Below are positions 1 to 8,347 of a DNA stretch of 64,000 nucleotides, one piece after another (position 1 is the first letter of the stretch; the number at the start of each line of letters is the position of its first letter). A program made the translations under genes and the position numbers. Below the pieces are notes generated by a model that was not told the origin of the DNA, made no database searches, and saw only the letters and a program-made list of their open reading frames with translations. The DNA is from Mycobacterium sp. (lineage in GTDB: Bacteria > Actinomycetota > Actinomycetes > Mycobacteriales > Mycobacteriaceae), in the NCBI RefSeq assembly GCF_004298145.1, contig NZ_SCRH01000047.1, positions 62,001 through 126,000 of the forward strand, read 5' to 3'.

Positions 1-22
1 CTACTGATGGCGGACAAATCTT

Positions 23-1240
23 CTAGATCGCGTGGCAGGCACGCAGCTTGTCGATATCGGCGTCGGATTTGCCCAGGACCGACGTCAGCACTTCGTGGGT
101 GTGCTGGCCGAGGCGGGGCGGTGCGGCATAGGAGTCCAGCGGAGTGGCCGAAAAGCGAATCGGATTGGCCAGCAGGTCCAGGCTATTACCGTTAGAGTCC
201 TCGATCGTCCTGCGCACCTGACGGTGCTGGATCTGGGGGTTGGCGAACACCCCGTCCATCGTGTTGACCGGGCTCACCGGGACGTCCTGGTCTTCCAGGC
301 ACGAGATCCAGTGCGCCGCCTTGCGTTCAGCGAAGATTTCGTTGAGGGTTGACAGCACCAGGTCGCGATTGGCAATCCGTGACGAGACAGTGGCGAATCG
401 GGGATCCGTTGCCAGTTCCGGGCGTCCGACCGCCGTCGCGAGACCGGTCCATTGCCGAGCGGTGGAGGCCACGACGAAGATTTCGGCGTCGGCGCATTGA
501 AAAGCCTGTGAGGGGATGCCGCCGAAGCCGCCGTTGCCTCGTCGCGGAGCCGCGACCCCCGAAACGAGATAGTTCTGCGCATAGTGTGACAGTGCAGCCA
601 CACCGCAGTCCAAAAGTGCCAGATCAATGAATTGGCCTGTGCCACTGATGGCATCGCGGTAGTGAAGAGCCGCGAGTATTGCTGACGAAGCGTAAAGTCC
701 GGTCAGCACGTCGACCATGGAAACGCCGACTTTCATCGGTCCGGCTCCGGGCTCACCGTCGGGAACGCCTGACACGCTCATCATTCCGCTCATCGCCTGA
801 AAGACACCGTCGTAACCGGCGCGCTGCGCGTACGGACCGTCCTGTCCGAATCCGGTCACCGAGCAGTACACCAGGCGCGGGTTGCGCTCGCAAAGTCCCG
901 GGTAGTCGAGCCCGTATTTTGCGAGCACGCCACACCGGTAATTCTCGATGAGCACATCGGAGTGTTCCGCCAACTCGGCGATCAACGTCGCCCCCTCGGG
1001 CCGCGAATGGTCGATGGTGATGGAGCGCTTGTTGCGATTGGCGCTGAGATAAAAACCTGACTGGTTATCGTCGGGCTCGCCGAAAAAGGGCGGGCCATAT
1101 TGGCGGGCGTCATCGCCGACACCGGGCCGCTCGACCTTGATGACTTCTGCACCCAGGTCCGCTAACAATTGAGAAGCTAACGGGGCAGCGAGGATTCGAC
1201 TTAGGTCAAGCACTCGTGTGCCGACAAGCGGACCACTCAC
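23..1240 (-). CDS. CaiB/BaiF family (type III) CoA-transferase
   Basis: A 405-aa protein of full family length. Type III CoA-transferases move CoA between an acyl-CoA and a free acid through an aspartyl-CoA intermediate, so this probably activates or exchanges an acid in the cytosol. The N-terminal segment with LADLGAEVIKVERPG (about residues 26-40) is typical, and the catalytic aspartate can be placed at Asp177 (VSMVDVLTG). The ATG overlaps the stop of the upstream acyl-CoA dehydrogenase by 4 bases, so the two are translationally coupled. The stop lies 23 bases from the window edge, so further operon members may exist to the left. The substrate is not readable. Confidence 0.92.
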   Translation of the reverse strand: MSGPLVGTRVLDLSRILAAPLASQLLADLGAEVIKVERPGVGDDARQYGPPFFGEPDDNQSGFYLSANRNKRSITIDHSRPEGATLIAELAEHSDVLIENYRCGVLAKYGLDYPGLCERNPRLVYCSVTGFGQDGPYAQRAGYDGVFQAMSGMMSVSGVPDGEPGAGPMKVGVSMVDVLTGLYASSAILAALHYRDAISGTGQFIDLALLDCGVAALSHYAQNYLVSGVAAPRRGNGGFGGIPSQAFQCADAEIFVVASTARQWTGLATAVGRPELATDPRFATVSSRIANRDLVLSTLNEIFAERKAAHWISCLEDQDVPVSPVNTMDGVFANPQIQHRQVRRTIEDSNGNSLDLLANPIRFSATPLDSYAAPPRLGQHTHEVLTSVLGKSDADIDKLRACHAI

Positions 1241-2460
1241 GACACTGCCTTGGGTTCACGGGGGAGCCCGAGCACCCGCTCGCTGATGATGTTCTTCTGG
1301 ATTTCGCTGGTGCCGGCGTAGATTGTCTCGGCCCGCGCGCGGATGAAGGCGCGTCGCACACTCGTCGAAGCCGAGTCGGGCCCCGATCCCCATTCGGTAC
1401 CGAGGAGCGCATCGGAGCCCAAAATATCCATGGCGACTTCGCTGAACTGTTGGTGCCATCTCGACCAGTAGTACTTTCCGATAGACGCCTCGGGACCAAA
1501 CTTGCCGTCCCGCAATGCCGCCGATAGCGACCGTAAGTTGTTGTACGCCATAATCTGCAGACCGATGTAGGAGTCGACGAGTTTGTGTCGCAGTATCGGA
1601 TCAGCGCTAGCATGTCGATGCCGGGCCAACTCCAGGACTTGGCTCATCTCTCGTCGGAACGAGAACTGATAGTTGAGCACTGACGTGGCCCGCTCATGGC
1701 CCAGTGTGGTCATCGCTGCGCTCCACCCGTCGCCCTCGCTGCCCAGGACGTTGTCTATTGAGGTGCGGGCGCCGTCGAAGAAGACCTCGTTGAACCCGCT
1801 GTCACCCAACATCGTTCGGATCGGAACGATCTGCACACCCGGCTGGTCGAGTGGAATGAGCATATAGGACAGCCCGGCATGACGCACCGACCCGGGCTCG
1901 GTGCGCACGATGGCGAAAATCCAATCTGCGTGTTGGGCGAATGTCGTCCAGATTTTCTGACCGGTGATGACCCAGTCGTCGACATCGCGTTCGGCGCGTG
2001 TGGAGATGCCGGCCAGATCAGATCCCGCGCCTGGCTCGGAGTATCCCTGACACCACACCACCTCCGAGCGGGCCATCGGAAGTAACAGTCGCGTCTTCTG
2101 CTCCCCGGTACCGTGGGCCAGCGCGGTCGGGGCCATCAAGGTCTCACCGTGGAAGGCGGCGCGCGGCGGCGTCTGAGCCTGAGCGCATTCCATTGCGAAG
2201 ATGATTTCTTGGGTCATTGACGCGCCGCGTCCGCCGTACGTCGCAGGCCATGACAGACCTAGCCAGTTACCTCTGCCCAGCTCGCGTTCCCAGGCTCGCC
2301 GCAACGCCCAATTGTCGTCGTCGTCGGGTCCGCCCCGATCGGCGGTACCGACGAAGTCGCCGGTCAGATGCTCGTCAAGCCATGTGCGCACCTCGTCGCG
2401 GAACTCGACGTCGGCGCGGGACAACGGTAATGACGCGAAGCTGTCCCCAGGTGCAGGCAT
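1237..2460 (-). CDS. acyl-CoA dehydrogenase (FadE family)
   Basis: A 407-aa flavin-dependent acyl-CoA dehydrogenase, which introduces the alpha,beta double bond in an acyl-CoA. The central FAD/substrate region QGYSEPGAGSDLAG, the ITGQKIWTT strand and the C-terminal ETIYAGTSEIQKNIISERV signature are all present. It resembles the FadE subgroup of steroid and branched-chain clusters, which often act as alpha2beta2 heteromers; that assignment is inference. It is coupled to the CoA-transferase downstream by an ATGA overlap. A -10-like TACTAT ends 7 bases before the ATG and there is no Shine-Dalgarno sequence, so the message may be leaderless. Confidence 0.93.
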   Translation of the reverse strand: MPAPGDSFASLPLSRADVEFRDEVRTWLDEHLTGDFVGTADRGGPDDDDNWALRRAWERELGRGNWLGLSWPATYGGRGASMTQEIIFAMECAQAQTPPRAAFHGETLMAPTALAHGTGEQKTRLLLPMARSEVVWCQGYSEPGAGSDLAGISTRAERDVDDWVITGQKIWTTFAQHADWIFAIVRTEPGSVRHAGLSYMLIPLDQPGVQIVPIRTMLGDSGFNEVFFDGARTSIDNVLGSEGDGWSAAMTTLGHERATSVLNYQFSFRREMSQVLELARHRHASADPILRHKLVDSYIGLQIMAYNNLRSLSAALRDGKFGPEASIGKYYWSRWHQQFSEVAMDILGSDALLGTEWGSGPDSASTSVRRAFIRARAETIYAGTSEIQKNIISERVLGLPREPKAVS

Positions 2461-2467
2461 GGCACTT

Positions 2468-2473
2468 ATAGTA
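2468..2473 (-). promoter_or_regulatory. probable -10 element of a leaderless promoter
   Basis: On the minus strand TACTAT lies at 2473-2468, and exactly 7 bases separate it from the ATG at 2460. In mycobacteria this spacing would put the transcription start on the A of the start codon. No purine-rich ribosome site is visible upstream of the ATG. A GTTTA-6-TAAAC inverted repeat at 2479-2494 overlaps the upstream part of this promoter and may be an operator. Confidence 0.5.
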
Positions 2474-2480
2474 CAATGGT

Positions 2481-2725
2481 TTATCTGATTAAACGAACGC
2501 GGATGGTGCTGACGCCGTCCGCCGGGGTCAAGGCGCCGATCCTGATTTGGTTCGAATAACTCCAGATCGTGATGTTCAAAGCCGATCCAGCCTTCAGGGC
2601 AGAGGAGTACACCTCAGTCGGCGGGGAAGTCGACCGAGAACACCGGAACACCGACGGCGATGACTCGCCCGAGTGGTTGCACACCACGCGCAGGGTCATC
2701 GACGTCCGACGGACCTGCTAGCCGT
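2481..2725 (-). pseudogene. remnant of a WS/DGAT (wax ester synthase/diacylglycerol acyltransferase) C-terminus
   Basis: On the minus strand one frame reads SDVDDPARG...PLGRVIAVGVPVFSVDFPA (about 2725-2617). A second frame then continues as GSALNITIWSYSNQIRIGAL to a stop at 2481. The LNIT-x-WSY-x-x-Q-x-x-x-G pattern resembles the C-terminal end of WS/DGAT acyltransferases, where it follows just such a segment. The two halves lie in different frames and nothing upstream matches the catalytic HHxxxDG domain. I read it as a frameshifted 3' remnant of a lost gene. It overlaps the promoter region between the two divergent genes. Confidence 0.5.
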
Positions 2726-2835
2726 CCGCCCCACTCGTATCGTATAGTGCAATGAATTAGCGGATTAGAGGTCCCTCCCAGTGACGGCTTGCGGGACCGC
2801 CGCGGCGCGTCCTGGCCGGAGGGAAACATACGCAC

Positions 2836-3627
2836 ATGGAAGACCTGCAGTGGTCGGTCAATGACGGAATCGGTGTCATCCGGCTCAACCGTCCCCAGGC
2901 CCGCAACGCCTTCACGTTCGAGATGATCCGCGAGTGGACGCGCTTGCTCCGCAATGCCAAGAACGACGATGCGCTGCGGGTAATCGTGTTGACAGGCGCG
3001 GGGGACAAGGCGTTTTGCTCGGGAGTCGACCTGTCGTCGATCTCCAACGCCAACCCTGACCTGACCCCGCTGCAGCGTAAGAGCCAATTGCACGACGAAA
3101 TTCACCAGGTCGCGCTCGCGCTGTCCGACCTCGACAAACCGGTGATCGCATCCATCAACGGCGTCGCCGTAGGTGCCGGACTCGACATGGCGCTGATGTG
3201 TGATCTACGGATCATGTCGACAGCGGCCCGGGTGTCCGAGGGTTACGTCAAAGTTGGCCTCACGCCAGGCGACGGCGGTGCCTACTATCTGCCACGGATC
3301 GTCGGCACCTCAAAGGCACTCGAGCTGTTGCTCACCGGCGAGTTCATCCACGCCGAAGAAGCGCTACGGATCGGTCTGGTCAACCGGTTGGCGGCTCCCG
3401 AGGACCTTGCAGCGGAGACGGAACGGTTCGCCCGTTCCATCGCCGACCAACCGCCGGTTACGGTGCGGATGATCAAGCGTGCCACCTACCAGTCCGCCGA
3501 GGTCGACTTGCGCACCGCGCTGGATCTGATCTCGTCGCATTTCGCGGTGGTCGCGGCCACCGAAGACGCAGCTGAGGCGCTGGCGGCCATGAAGGAAAAG
3601 CGTCAGCCCCATTACATCGGCCGATGA
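2836..3627 (+). CDS. crotonase-fold (enoyl-CoA hydratase/isomerase) protein
   Basis: A 263-aa member of the enoyl-CoA hydratase/isomerase family, first of a plus-strand run of catabolic genes. The oxyanion-hole segment INGVAVGAGLDMALMCD is present. The positions of the two hydratase glutamates (Glu144/Glu164 of rat crotonase) hold Asp and Tyr. An Asp in TPGDGG matches the position of the third acidic residue of dienoyl-CoA isomerases. It may therefore isomerise rather than hydrate; this is inference. A GGAGGG lies 12 bases before the ATG, and a -10-like TATAGT is at 2743-2748. Confidence 0.9.
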   Translation: MEDLQWSVNDGIGVIRLNRPQARNAFTFEMIREWTRLLRNAKNDDALRVIVLTGAGDKAFCSGVDLSSISNANPDLTPLQRKSQLHDEIHQVALALSDLDKPVIASINGVAVGAGLDMALMCDLRIMSTAARVSEGYVKVGLTPGDGGAYYLPRIVGTSKALELLLTGEFIHAEEALRIGLVNRLAAPEDLAAETERFARSIADQPPVTVRMIKRATYQSAEVDLRTALDLISSHFAVVAATEDAAEALAAMKEKRQPHYIGR

Positions 3628-3638
3628 GGACGACATAG

Positions 3639-4520
3639 ATGAGCACCGACCGCGTCGACTCCGTCGATGTCTTCGACGCCTGGATCAACCTGCCCTATCT
3701 GCCGGGCGAGGTCACCCCCGACCCTTCCGTGGTCGCTCGCTTCAAGCGCGGCAACAGCGCCTATGAGGGCGGTGAAACGATGACCGATGTGATCGCCGAG
3801 ATGGACAGGCTCGGTATCGCCGGTGGGGTCTTGTCCAAGGCACCGCGCGACATCACTCCACCCTTCGTGCACGGTACGAAGACGGGGGAGAAGGTGCTTC
3901 GCGAGACGTGCGAGCGTCTGGCCGGGATCCAGGCCGATCATCCCGGGAGATTCGTGACCAGCGTCGGGGTGGATCCCAGGCTTGGCTACGAAGCGGCGCG
4001 CCATGTGCGAATTGCCTCGCGGGAGTACGGAATCAAGTGTGTGCGCATCATTCCGATGTTCACCGGGATCGCGATCGACGACAAACTGGCATATCCGCTC
4101 TACACCGCGGCCTGCGATGAGGACGTGGTGGTGTCGATCAATGTCGGGGTTCCCGGGCCGATGAAGCCGGCAAAGCTGCAGCGCACCATCCTTATCGATG
4201 AAGTGGCGCTGGCGTTTTCCGATCTGAAGATCGTGATGAGCCACCTGGGTGACCCGTGGATCTCGGAGACGGTCGCGATGCTGCTCAAACATCCCAACGT
4301 CTATGCCATGACCGCGGGGTGGGCGCCGAAGTACATCCCCGAGGAAATCGTACGGTTCGCTGAGCGACGTAATCCACGAAAGCTGATGTGGGCTTCCGAT
4401 TATCCGATCCTCCCGTTCGAGCGCACGATCACCGAAGGCAGGGCGCTGCAGCTGACGGGTGACTCGCGAGCCGGGTATCTGGGGGCGAACGCACGCGCGG
4501 TGTTCGGTCCACCCCACTGA
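3639..4520 (+). CDS. amidohydrolase-2 family protein, N-terminal metal motif missing
   Basis: A 293-aa TIM-barrel protein of the Amidohydrolase_2 family (the ACMSD-like decarboxylase/hydrolase group). The later barrel motifs are visible: MSHLGDPW (metal-binding His region) and MWASDYPIL (metal-binding Asp). The usual N-terminal DxHxH strand is replaced by VFDAWINLPYL, with no histidine. Metal binding must therefore differ from the norm or be absent. It lies 11 bases after a crotonase and 20 before an SDR, so it is probably in one operon with them. The substrate is unknown; ring opening or decarboxylation of a cyclic intermediate is possible. Confidence 0.88.
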   Translation: MSTDRVDSVDVFDAWINLPYLPGEVTPDPSVVARFKRGNSAYEGGETMTDVIAEMDRLGIAGGVLSKAPRDITPPFVHGTKTGEKVLRETCERLAGIQADHPGRFVTSVGVDPRLGYEAARHVRIASREYGIKCVRIIPMFTGIAIDDKLAYPLYTAACDEDVVVSINVGVPGPMKPAKLQRTILIDEVALAFSDLKIVMSHLGDPWISETVAMLLKHPNVYAMTAGWAPKYIPEEIVRFAERRNPRKLMWASDYPILPFERTITEGRALQLTGDSRAGYLGANARAVFGPPH

Positions 4521-4540
4521 CATCAAGGAAAGGAATCATC

Positions 4541-5434
4541 ATGGGTTTGCACGACGGACGCGTCGTCGTGGTCACCGGCTCCGGCGGAGGGATCGGGCGC
4601 GAGCACGCGCTCGAATTCGCGCGCCAGGGCGCGAAAGTCGTCGTCAACGACCTGGGCCCGGTCGGCGACGTCGTCGACGAGATCAAGGCCTTGGGGGGTG
4701 ACGCTGTGGCCAACAACGACGACGTCTCCGACTGGGACGGTGCCGGCCGGCTGATCCGCACGGCGCTGGATTCGTTCGGCGATTTGCACGTTCTGGTGAA
4801 CAACGCCGGCATTCTGCGGGACAAGATGTTCGTCAACATGGACATCGACATGTGGGATGCGGTGATCAAGGTTCATCTGCGCGGCACATTCGCCCCCACC
4901 AAGCACGCGGTAGCGTACTGGCGCGAACAACACAAAGCGGGTACGCCGGTCGACAACCCCCGCATTGTCAACACGTCGTCACCGTCTGGTCTTTATGGCA
5001 ATGTGGGGCAATCCAACTACGGCGCGGCCAAGGCGGCGATCGCCTCGTTCACCGTCATCCTGTCCGACGAGTTGGCACGGCTCGGCATCACCGTCAATGC
5101 CATCGCGCCCAGCGCGTTGACACAGATGACGCAGGGCCTCGACGCGTACGTCGCTGCCATGGCAGAGATCAAGGGGCGAACCGGATTCGATGCGGGTTCG
5201 CCGGCCAACATCGCCCCGCTTGTCGTGTGGCTGGCCTCCCGGCAGGCCGCCGATGTCACCGGTCGCGTTTTCAACGTCAAAGGCGGTGGTATCTCGGTCG
5301 CCGAAGGGTGGGTAGCCGGGCCCGGGATCAGCCGCGATGCGCGCTGGGACCCGGCCGAGCTGGGTGAAGTGATTCCGGGTCTGCTCGCCGAGGCGCGGCC
5401 CAATTCCGATGGCTCAGGCAAACCGCGTGCCTGA
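4541..5434 (+). CDS. SDR family, MFE-2-type 3-hydroxyacyl-CoA dehydrogenase-like
   Basis: A 297-aa classical short-chain dehydrogenase. It shows the cofactor loop TGSGGGIGRE, NNAG, a serine in NTSSPSG and the YGAAK catalytic pair. The N-terminus (GRVVVVTGSGGGIGREHALE) and the VVNDLG strand end resemble the dehydrogenase domain of peroxisomal multifunctional enzyme 2, which oxidises (3R)-hydroxyacyl-CoA with NAD+. A SAM/hydratase extension is absent. A GGAAAGG ribosome site precedes the ATG. The 3' end overlaps the next crotonase by 26 bases. Confidence 0.9.
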   Translation: MGLHDGRVVVVTGSGGGIGREHALEFARQGAKVVVNDLGPVGDVVDEIKALGGDAVANNDDVSDWDGAGRLIRTALDSFGDLHVLVNNAGILRDKMFVNMDIDMWDAVIKVHLRGTFAPTKHAVAYWREQHKAGTPVDNPRIVNTSSPSGLYGNVGQSNYGAAKAAIASFTVILSDELARLGITVNAIAPSALTQMTQGLDAYVAAMAEIKGRTGFDAGSPANIAPLVVWLASRQAADVTGRVFNVKGGGISVAEGWVAGPGISRDARWDPAELGEVIPGLLAEARPNSDGSGKPRA

Positions 5435-6275
5435 CTCGGCCAACGGAATCCGCGTTGAGCGGGCCGACCGCATCGGTACGGTGTGGCTGGATCGTCCCGA
5501 CCGCGGGAACGCGTTCACCTCCGCGATGCAAGACGAGTTGCACGCGCAGCTGGACGCGCTCGACCGCGACGAAAACACCCGTGTCATCATCGTGACCGGT
5601 GCCGGCCGATTGTTCTCTGCGGGAGCCGATATGGAGCCCGGCGGCTCCACCTTCGCCTTCGACGACACCCAGCATCGACGCGCCCGGGCCACCATGGGCG
5701 CGCGGCCGCGGCCGTGGCGGTTGCGCACCCCGATTATCGGAGCGCTCAATGGATCGGCGGTCGGCATCGGGCTGACCTTCCCGCTGCAGTGGGACATCCG
5801 GATCGTCAACGCGGACGCCAAGTATGGGTTCGTTTTCACCCGGCGCGGTCTAATACCAGAGCAGAACTCGTTGTGGCTGCTGCCCAAATTGGTGGGGGTC
5901 GCAACCGCGATGGAGCTGTTGTTGACCGGACGGTTGTTCAGCGGTGCCGAAGCACGCGAGCTCGGTATCGCGACAGAGGCCCTGCCCGCTGATCGGGTTT
6001 TGGCCCGCGCGAACGAGATAGCCCGCGACATCGCCGCCAATACCGCACCGGCCGCGGTCGGCGCAACCAAACAGTTGCTCTACGAGATGCTCGGCGAAGA
6101 TGACCGTGAGCTCGCCTTCTACCGCGAATGGGAAGTCTTCCGCTGGATGGGGCGCCAAAGTGACTGTGCCGAAGGGGCACAGTCTTTCCTCGACAAGCGG
6201 CCGCCCCAGTTCACCGGGTCCAAACATGCGGCGCTGCCCGAATTTGTCGGAGGTTGGGGAAGCTCCAATGACTGA
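5409..6275 (+). CDS. crotonase-fold protein without the hydratase glutamates
   Basis: A 288-aa enoyl-CoA hydratase/isomerase family protein. The oxyanion-hole segment LNGSAVGIGLTF is recognisable. The two positions normally held by catalytic glutamates are Thr and Phe, and the loop after them reads LIPEQNSLWLLPKLVG. This points away from simple hydration. The ATG at 5409 lies inside the preceding SDR; a GTG at 5427 is an alternative. The end overlaps the next crotonase gene by 8 bases. Overlaps on both sides indicate translational coupling. Confidence 0.88.
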   Translation: MAQANRVPDSANGIRVERADRIGTVWLDRPDRGNAFTSAMQDELHAQLDALDRDENTRVIIVTGAGRLFSAGADMEPGGSTFAFDDTQHRRARATMGARPRPWRLRTPIIGALNGSAVGIGLTFPLQWDIRIVNADAKYGFVFTRRGLIPEQNSLWLLPKLVGVATAMELLLTGRLFSGAEARELGIATEALPADRVLARANEIARDIAANTAPAAVGATKQLLYEMLGEDDRELAFYREWEVFRWMGRQSDCAEGAQSFLDKRPPQFTGSKHAALPEFVGGWGSSND

Positions 6276-7056
6276 CACCGTGCTCTACGATGTCGACGAC
6301 CGAGGCGTGGTCATCGTTACGCTGAGTCGCCCCGACCGGCGCAATATGTGGACGGCACAGATGGAGGCCGAGTTCTACAGCGCACTGGACCGTGCCGTCA
6401 CCGACGAGGCGGTACGGGTGATCGTGGTGACCGGTGCGGGCGATTCTTTCGTGCCCGGCCTCGATCCGACCGTGCTGTCCGAGGTCTCGAGCGGCGCACG
6501 CTACGCGGCCAACCGCCGTCCGCAGACGTATGCGACTACCATTCCCAAGCCGATCATCGGTGCCATCAACGGAGCGTGTGCGGGTATCGGCCTCGCGCAG
6601 GCGCTCAACTTTGACTACCGGTTCGCAGCCGCCGGCGCAAAATTCAGCACCGCCTTCGCCAAACGCGGGTTGCCGGCGGAAGACGCCACCGCCTGGATGC
6701 TGGTCCGCTTGGTCGGGCCGGCACACGCCTTCGACCTGCTCGCCTCAGGACGTGTGTTCCTCGCTGAGGAGGCCGCTGAACTCGGTGTGGTGCAACGGAT
6801 CGCGCAGCCAGGCCAGGTTGTGAGCGACGCTGTGGCGTTCGCCCACCAGCTCGCCGCGACCGTATCGCCGGTCGCCTTGGCCATGATCAAGTCTCAGATC
6901 TGGCGCGATTGTGAATCGACGATGGAAGCCGCTCGTGTTCGAGCCCAGTACCTGTTGACGCTTGCCAAAGCGCAACCCGACTTCGTCGAAGGGGTCAACA
7001 GCTTGGCCGAGAAGCGGTCACCGTCCTTCCCGCCATACTCCCCACTCAATATCTAG
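6268..7056 (+). CDS. crotonase-fold protein (enoyl-CoA hydratase/isomerase family)
   Basis: A 262-aa member starting at the ATG at 6268 (MTDTVLYDVDDRG). The frame is open further upstream, but the crotonase domain begins here and this start gives an 8-base overlap with the previous gene. The oxyanion-hole segment INGACAGIGLAQ is present. Neither hydratase glutamate is conserved, and the second site lies within STAFAKRG. It is the second of two adjacent, clearly related paralogs (5409 and 6268), which could form a hetero-oligomer; that is inference. It is followed 6 bases later by an acyl-CoA dehydrogenase. Confidence 0.9.
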   Translation: MTDTVLYDVDDRGVVIVTLSRPDRRNMWTAQMEAEFYSALDRAVTDEAVRVIVVTGAGDSFVPGLDPTVLSEVSSGARYAANRRPQTYATTIPKPIIGAINGACAGIGLAQALNFDYRFAAAGAKFSTAFAKRGLPAEDATAWMLVRLVGPAHAFDLLASGRVFLAEEAAELGVVQRIAQPGQVVSDAVAFAHQLAATVSPVALAMIKSQIWRDCESTMEAARVRAQYLLTLAKAQPDFVEGVNSLAEKRSPSFPPYSPLNI

Positions 7057-7062
7057 GCCGCC

Positions 7063-8253
7063 ATGGATTTCGATATAGCCCCTCGGTACGCGGAATTCCG
7101 TGAGGAGGTGCGCACCTGGTTAGCCGAGCACCTCGTTGGTGAGTTTGCCGCGCACCGCGGCGTCGGCAGCCCGACCGATGACACCGCGTGGGATGTGCGT
7201 GTGGCCTGGGAACGGGAATTATCGTCGGGCAATTGGCTCGGATTGAGTTGGCCGGTTGAATATGGTGGCCGTGGAGTGGGTTTGGCCGAAGAGATCATCT
7301 TCGAGTACGAATACGCCCGCGCCGCAGCCCCGGCGCGCGTGAACACTCAGGCATTTGAGCTTCTCGGGCCTACCCTGCTGGCTTTCGGTACTGCAGAGCA
7401 AAAGCAGCGCTTTCTGCCCAAAATACTTGCCGTCGAGGAGATGTGGGGCCAGGGATTCAGCGAGCCGGATGCGGGTTCGGACTTGGCGGCGGTCCGCACC
7501 AGGGCGGTCGTTGACGGTGCCATGTGGCGCATTGAGGGGCAGAAGGTGTGGACCACATTCGGCCATCATGCCGATTGGCTTTATGTCTTGTGCCGGACCG
7601 ACCCCGATATCTCATTGCGGCACAAGGGCCTGAGCCTGTTGTTGGTGGATGCCGATCAACCCGGCGTGAATGTTCGCCCGATCGAGAACATCGCGCGGTC
7701 AACCGAATTCAGCGAATGCTTCTTCAACGGTGCCCGCACCGGATCTGACATGATCGTCGGCGGCGTCGGCAACGGGTGGCAGGTGGTCATGGCGACACTG
7801 GGCATGGAGCGCGGCAGCGCTCTGATGCCGATGCAACTGGCCATGCAGCGCGAGGTCGCCGATCTGGTCGATGCGGCCAAAAGTTGTGGCGCCGTCGATG
7901 ACCCGTGGATCCGCCAGCGGCTGGTCGACGCCTATATCGGAGTCAGCGTGATGCGGTCGTTGAACCTGAGGGTGATCTTAGATCTGTTGGACGACAATGC
8001 TGCTCAACCCGGACGGGCCACCGCCGCCGTGGCAACCAGCGGCAAGCTGTTCGCCTCGGCGCATCATCAGCGGATGGGCGAGCTGGCTATGGACATCTTT
8101 GGTGCGCAAGCGGTGTATGACGCCGCTGCCGGGGCCGCCGCGGAGGCGCGCAAGCTCTTCCTGCTGTCACGGGCGGAGACGATTTATGGCGGTACCGCGG
8201 AAATCCAGCGCAACATCATCGCCGAGCGTGTCCTCGGGTTGCCCCGGACATAG
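7063..8253 (+). CDS. acyl-CoA dehydrogenase (FadE family)
   Basis: A 396-aa flavoprotein closely resembling the dehydrogenase at 1237-2460: both have an FREEVRTWL/FRDEVRTWL-type start, GNWLGLSWP and an ETIYxGTxEIQxNII C-terminus. FSEPDAGSDLAAV marks the FAD/substrate region. It probably introduces an alpha,beta double bond in an acyl-CoA and may pair with the divergent FadE encoded immediately downstream (8348), as in heteromeric steroid-type dehydrogenases. The gene starts 6 bases after the crotonase at 6268, within the same operon. Confidence 0.92.
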   Translation: MDFDIAPRYAEFREEVRTWLAEHLVGEFAAHRGVGSPTDDTAWDVRVAWERELSSGNWLGLSWPVEYGGRGVGLAEEIIFEYEYARAAAPARVNTQAFELLGPTLLAFGTAEQKQRFLPKILAVEEMWGQGFSEPDAGSDLAAVRTRAVVDGAMWRIEGQKVWTTFGHHADWLYVLCRTDPDISLRHKGLSLLLVDADQPGVNVRPIENIARSTEFSECFFNGARTGSDMIVGGVGNGWQVVMATLGMERGSALMPMQLAMQREVADLVDAAKSCGAVDDPWIRQRLVDAYIGVSVMRSLNLRVILDLLDDNAAQPGRATAAVATSGKLFASAHHQRMGELAMDIFGAQAVYDAAAGAAAEARKLFLLSRAETIYGGTAEIQRNIIAERVLGLPRT

Positions 8254-8347
8254 ATAATCAGTTCAAATATGTTACTGTTTATCGCCAGGGGCGCGGCGCG
8301 TTGATCGCCGAGCGTCAGGATCATTGACGACAATTGGCAGGCGGCAC

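Noticed and set aside
3612..4526. 304-codon open frame on the minus strand
   Set aside because: Lies exactly opposite the amidohydrolase; its composition (His/Arg-rich) is typical of an antisense frame.
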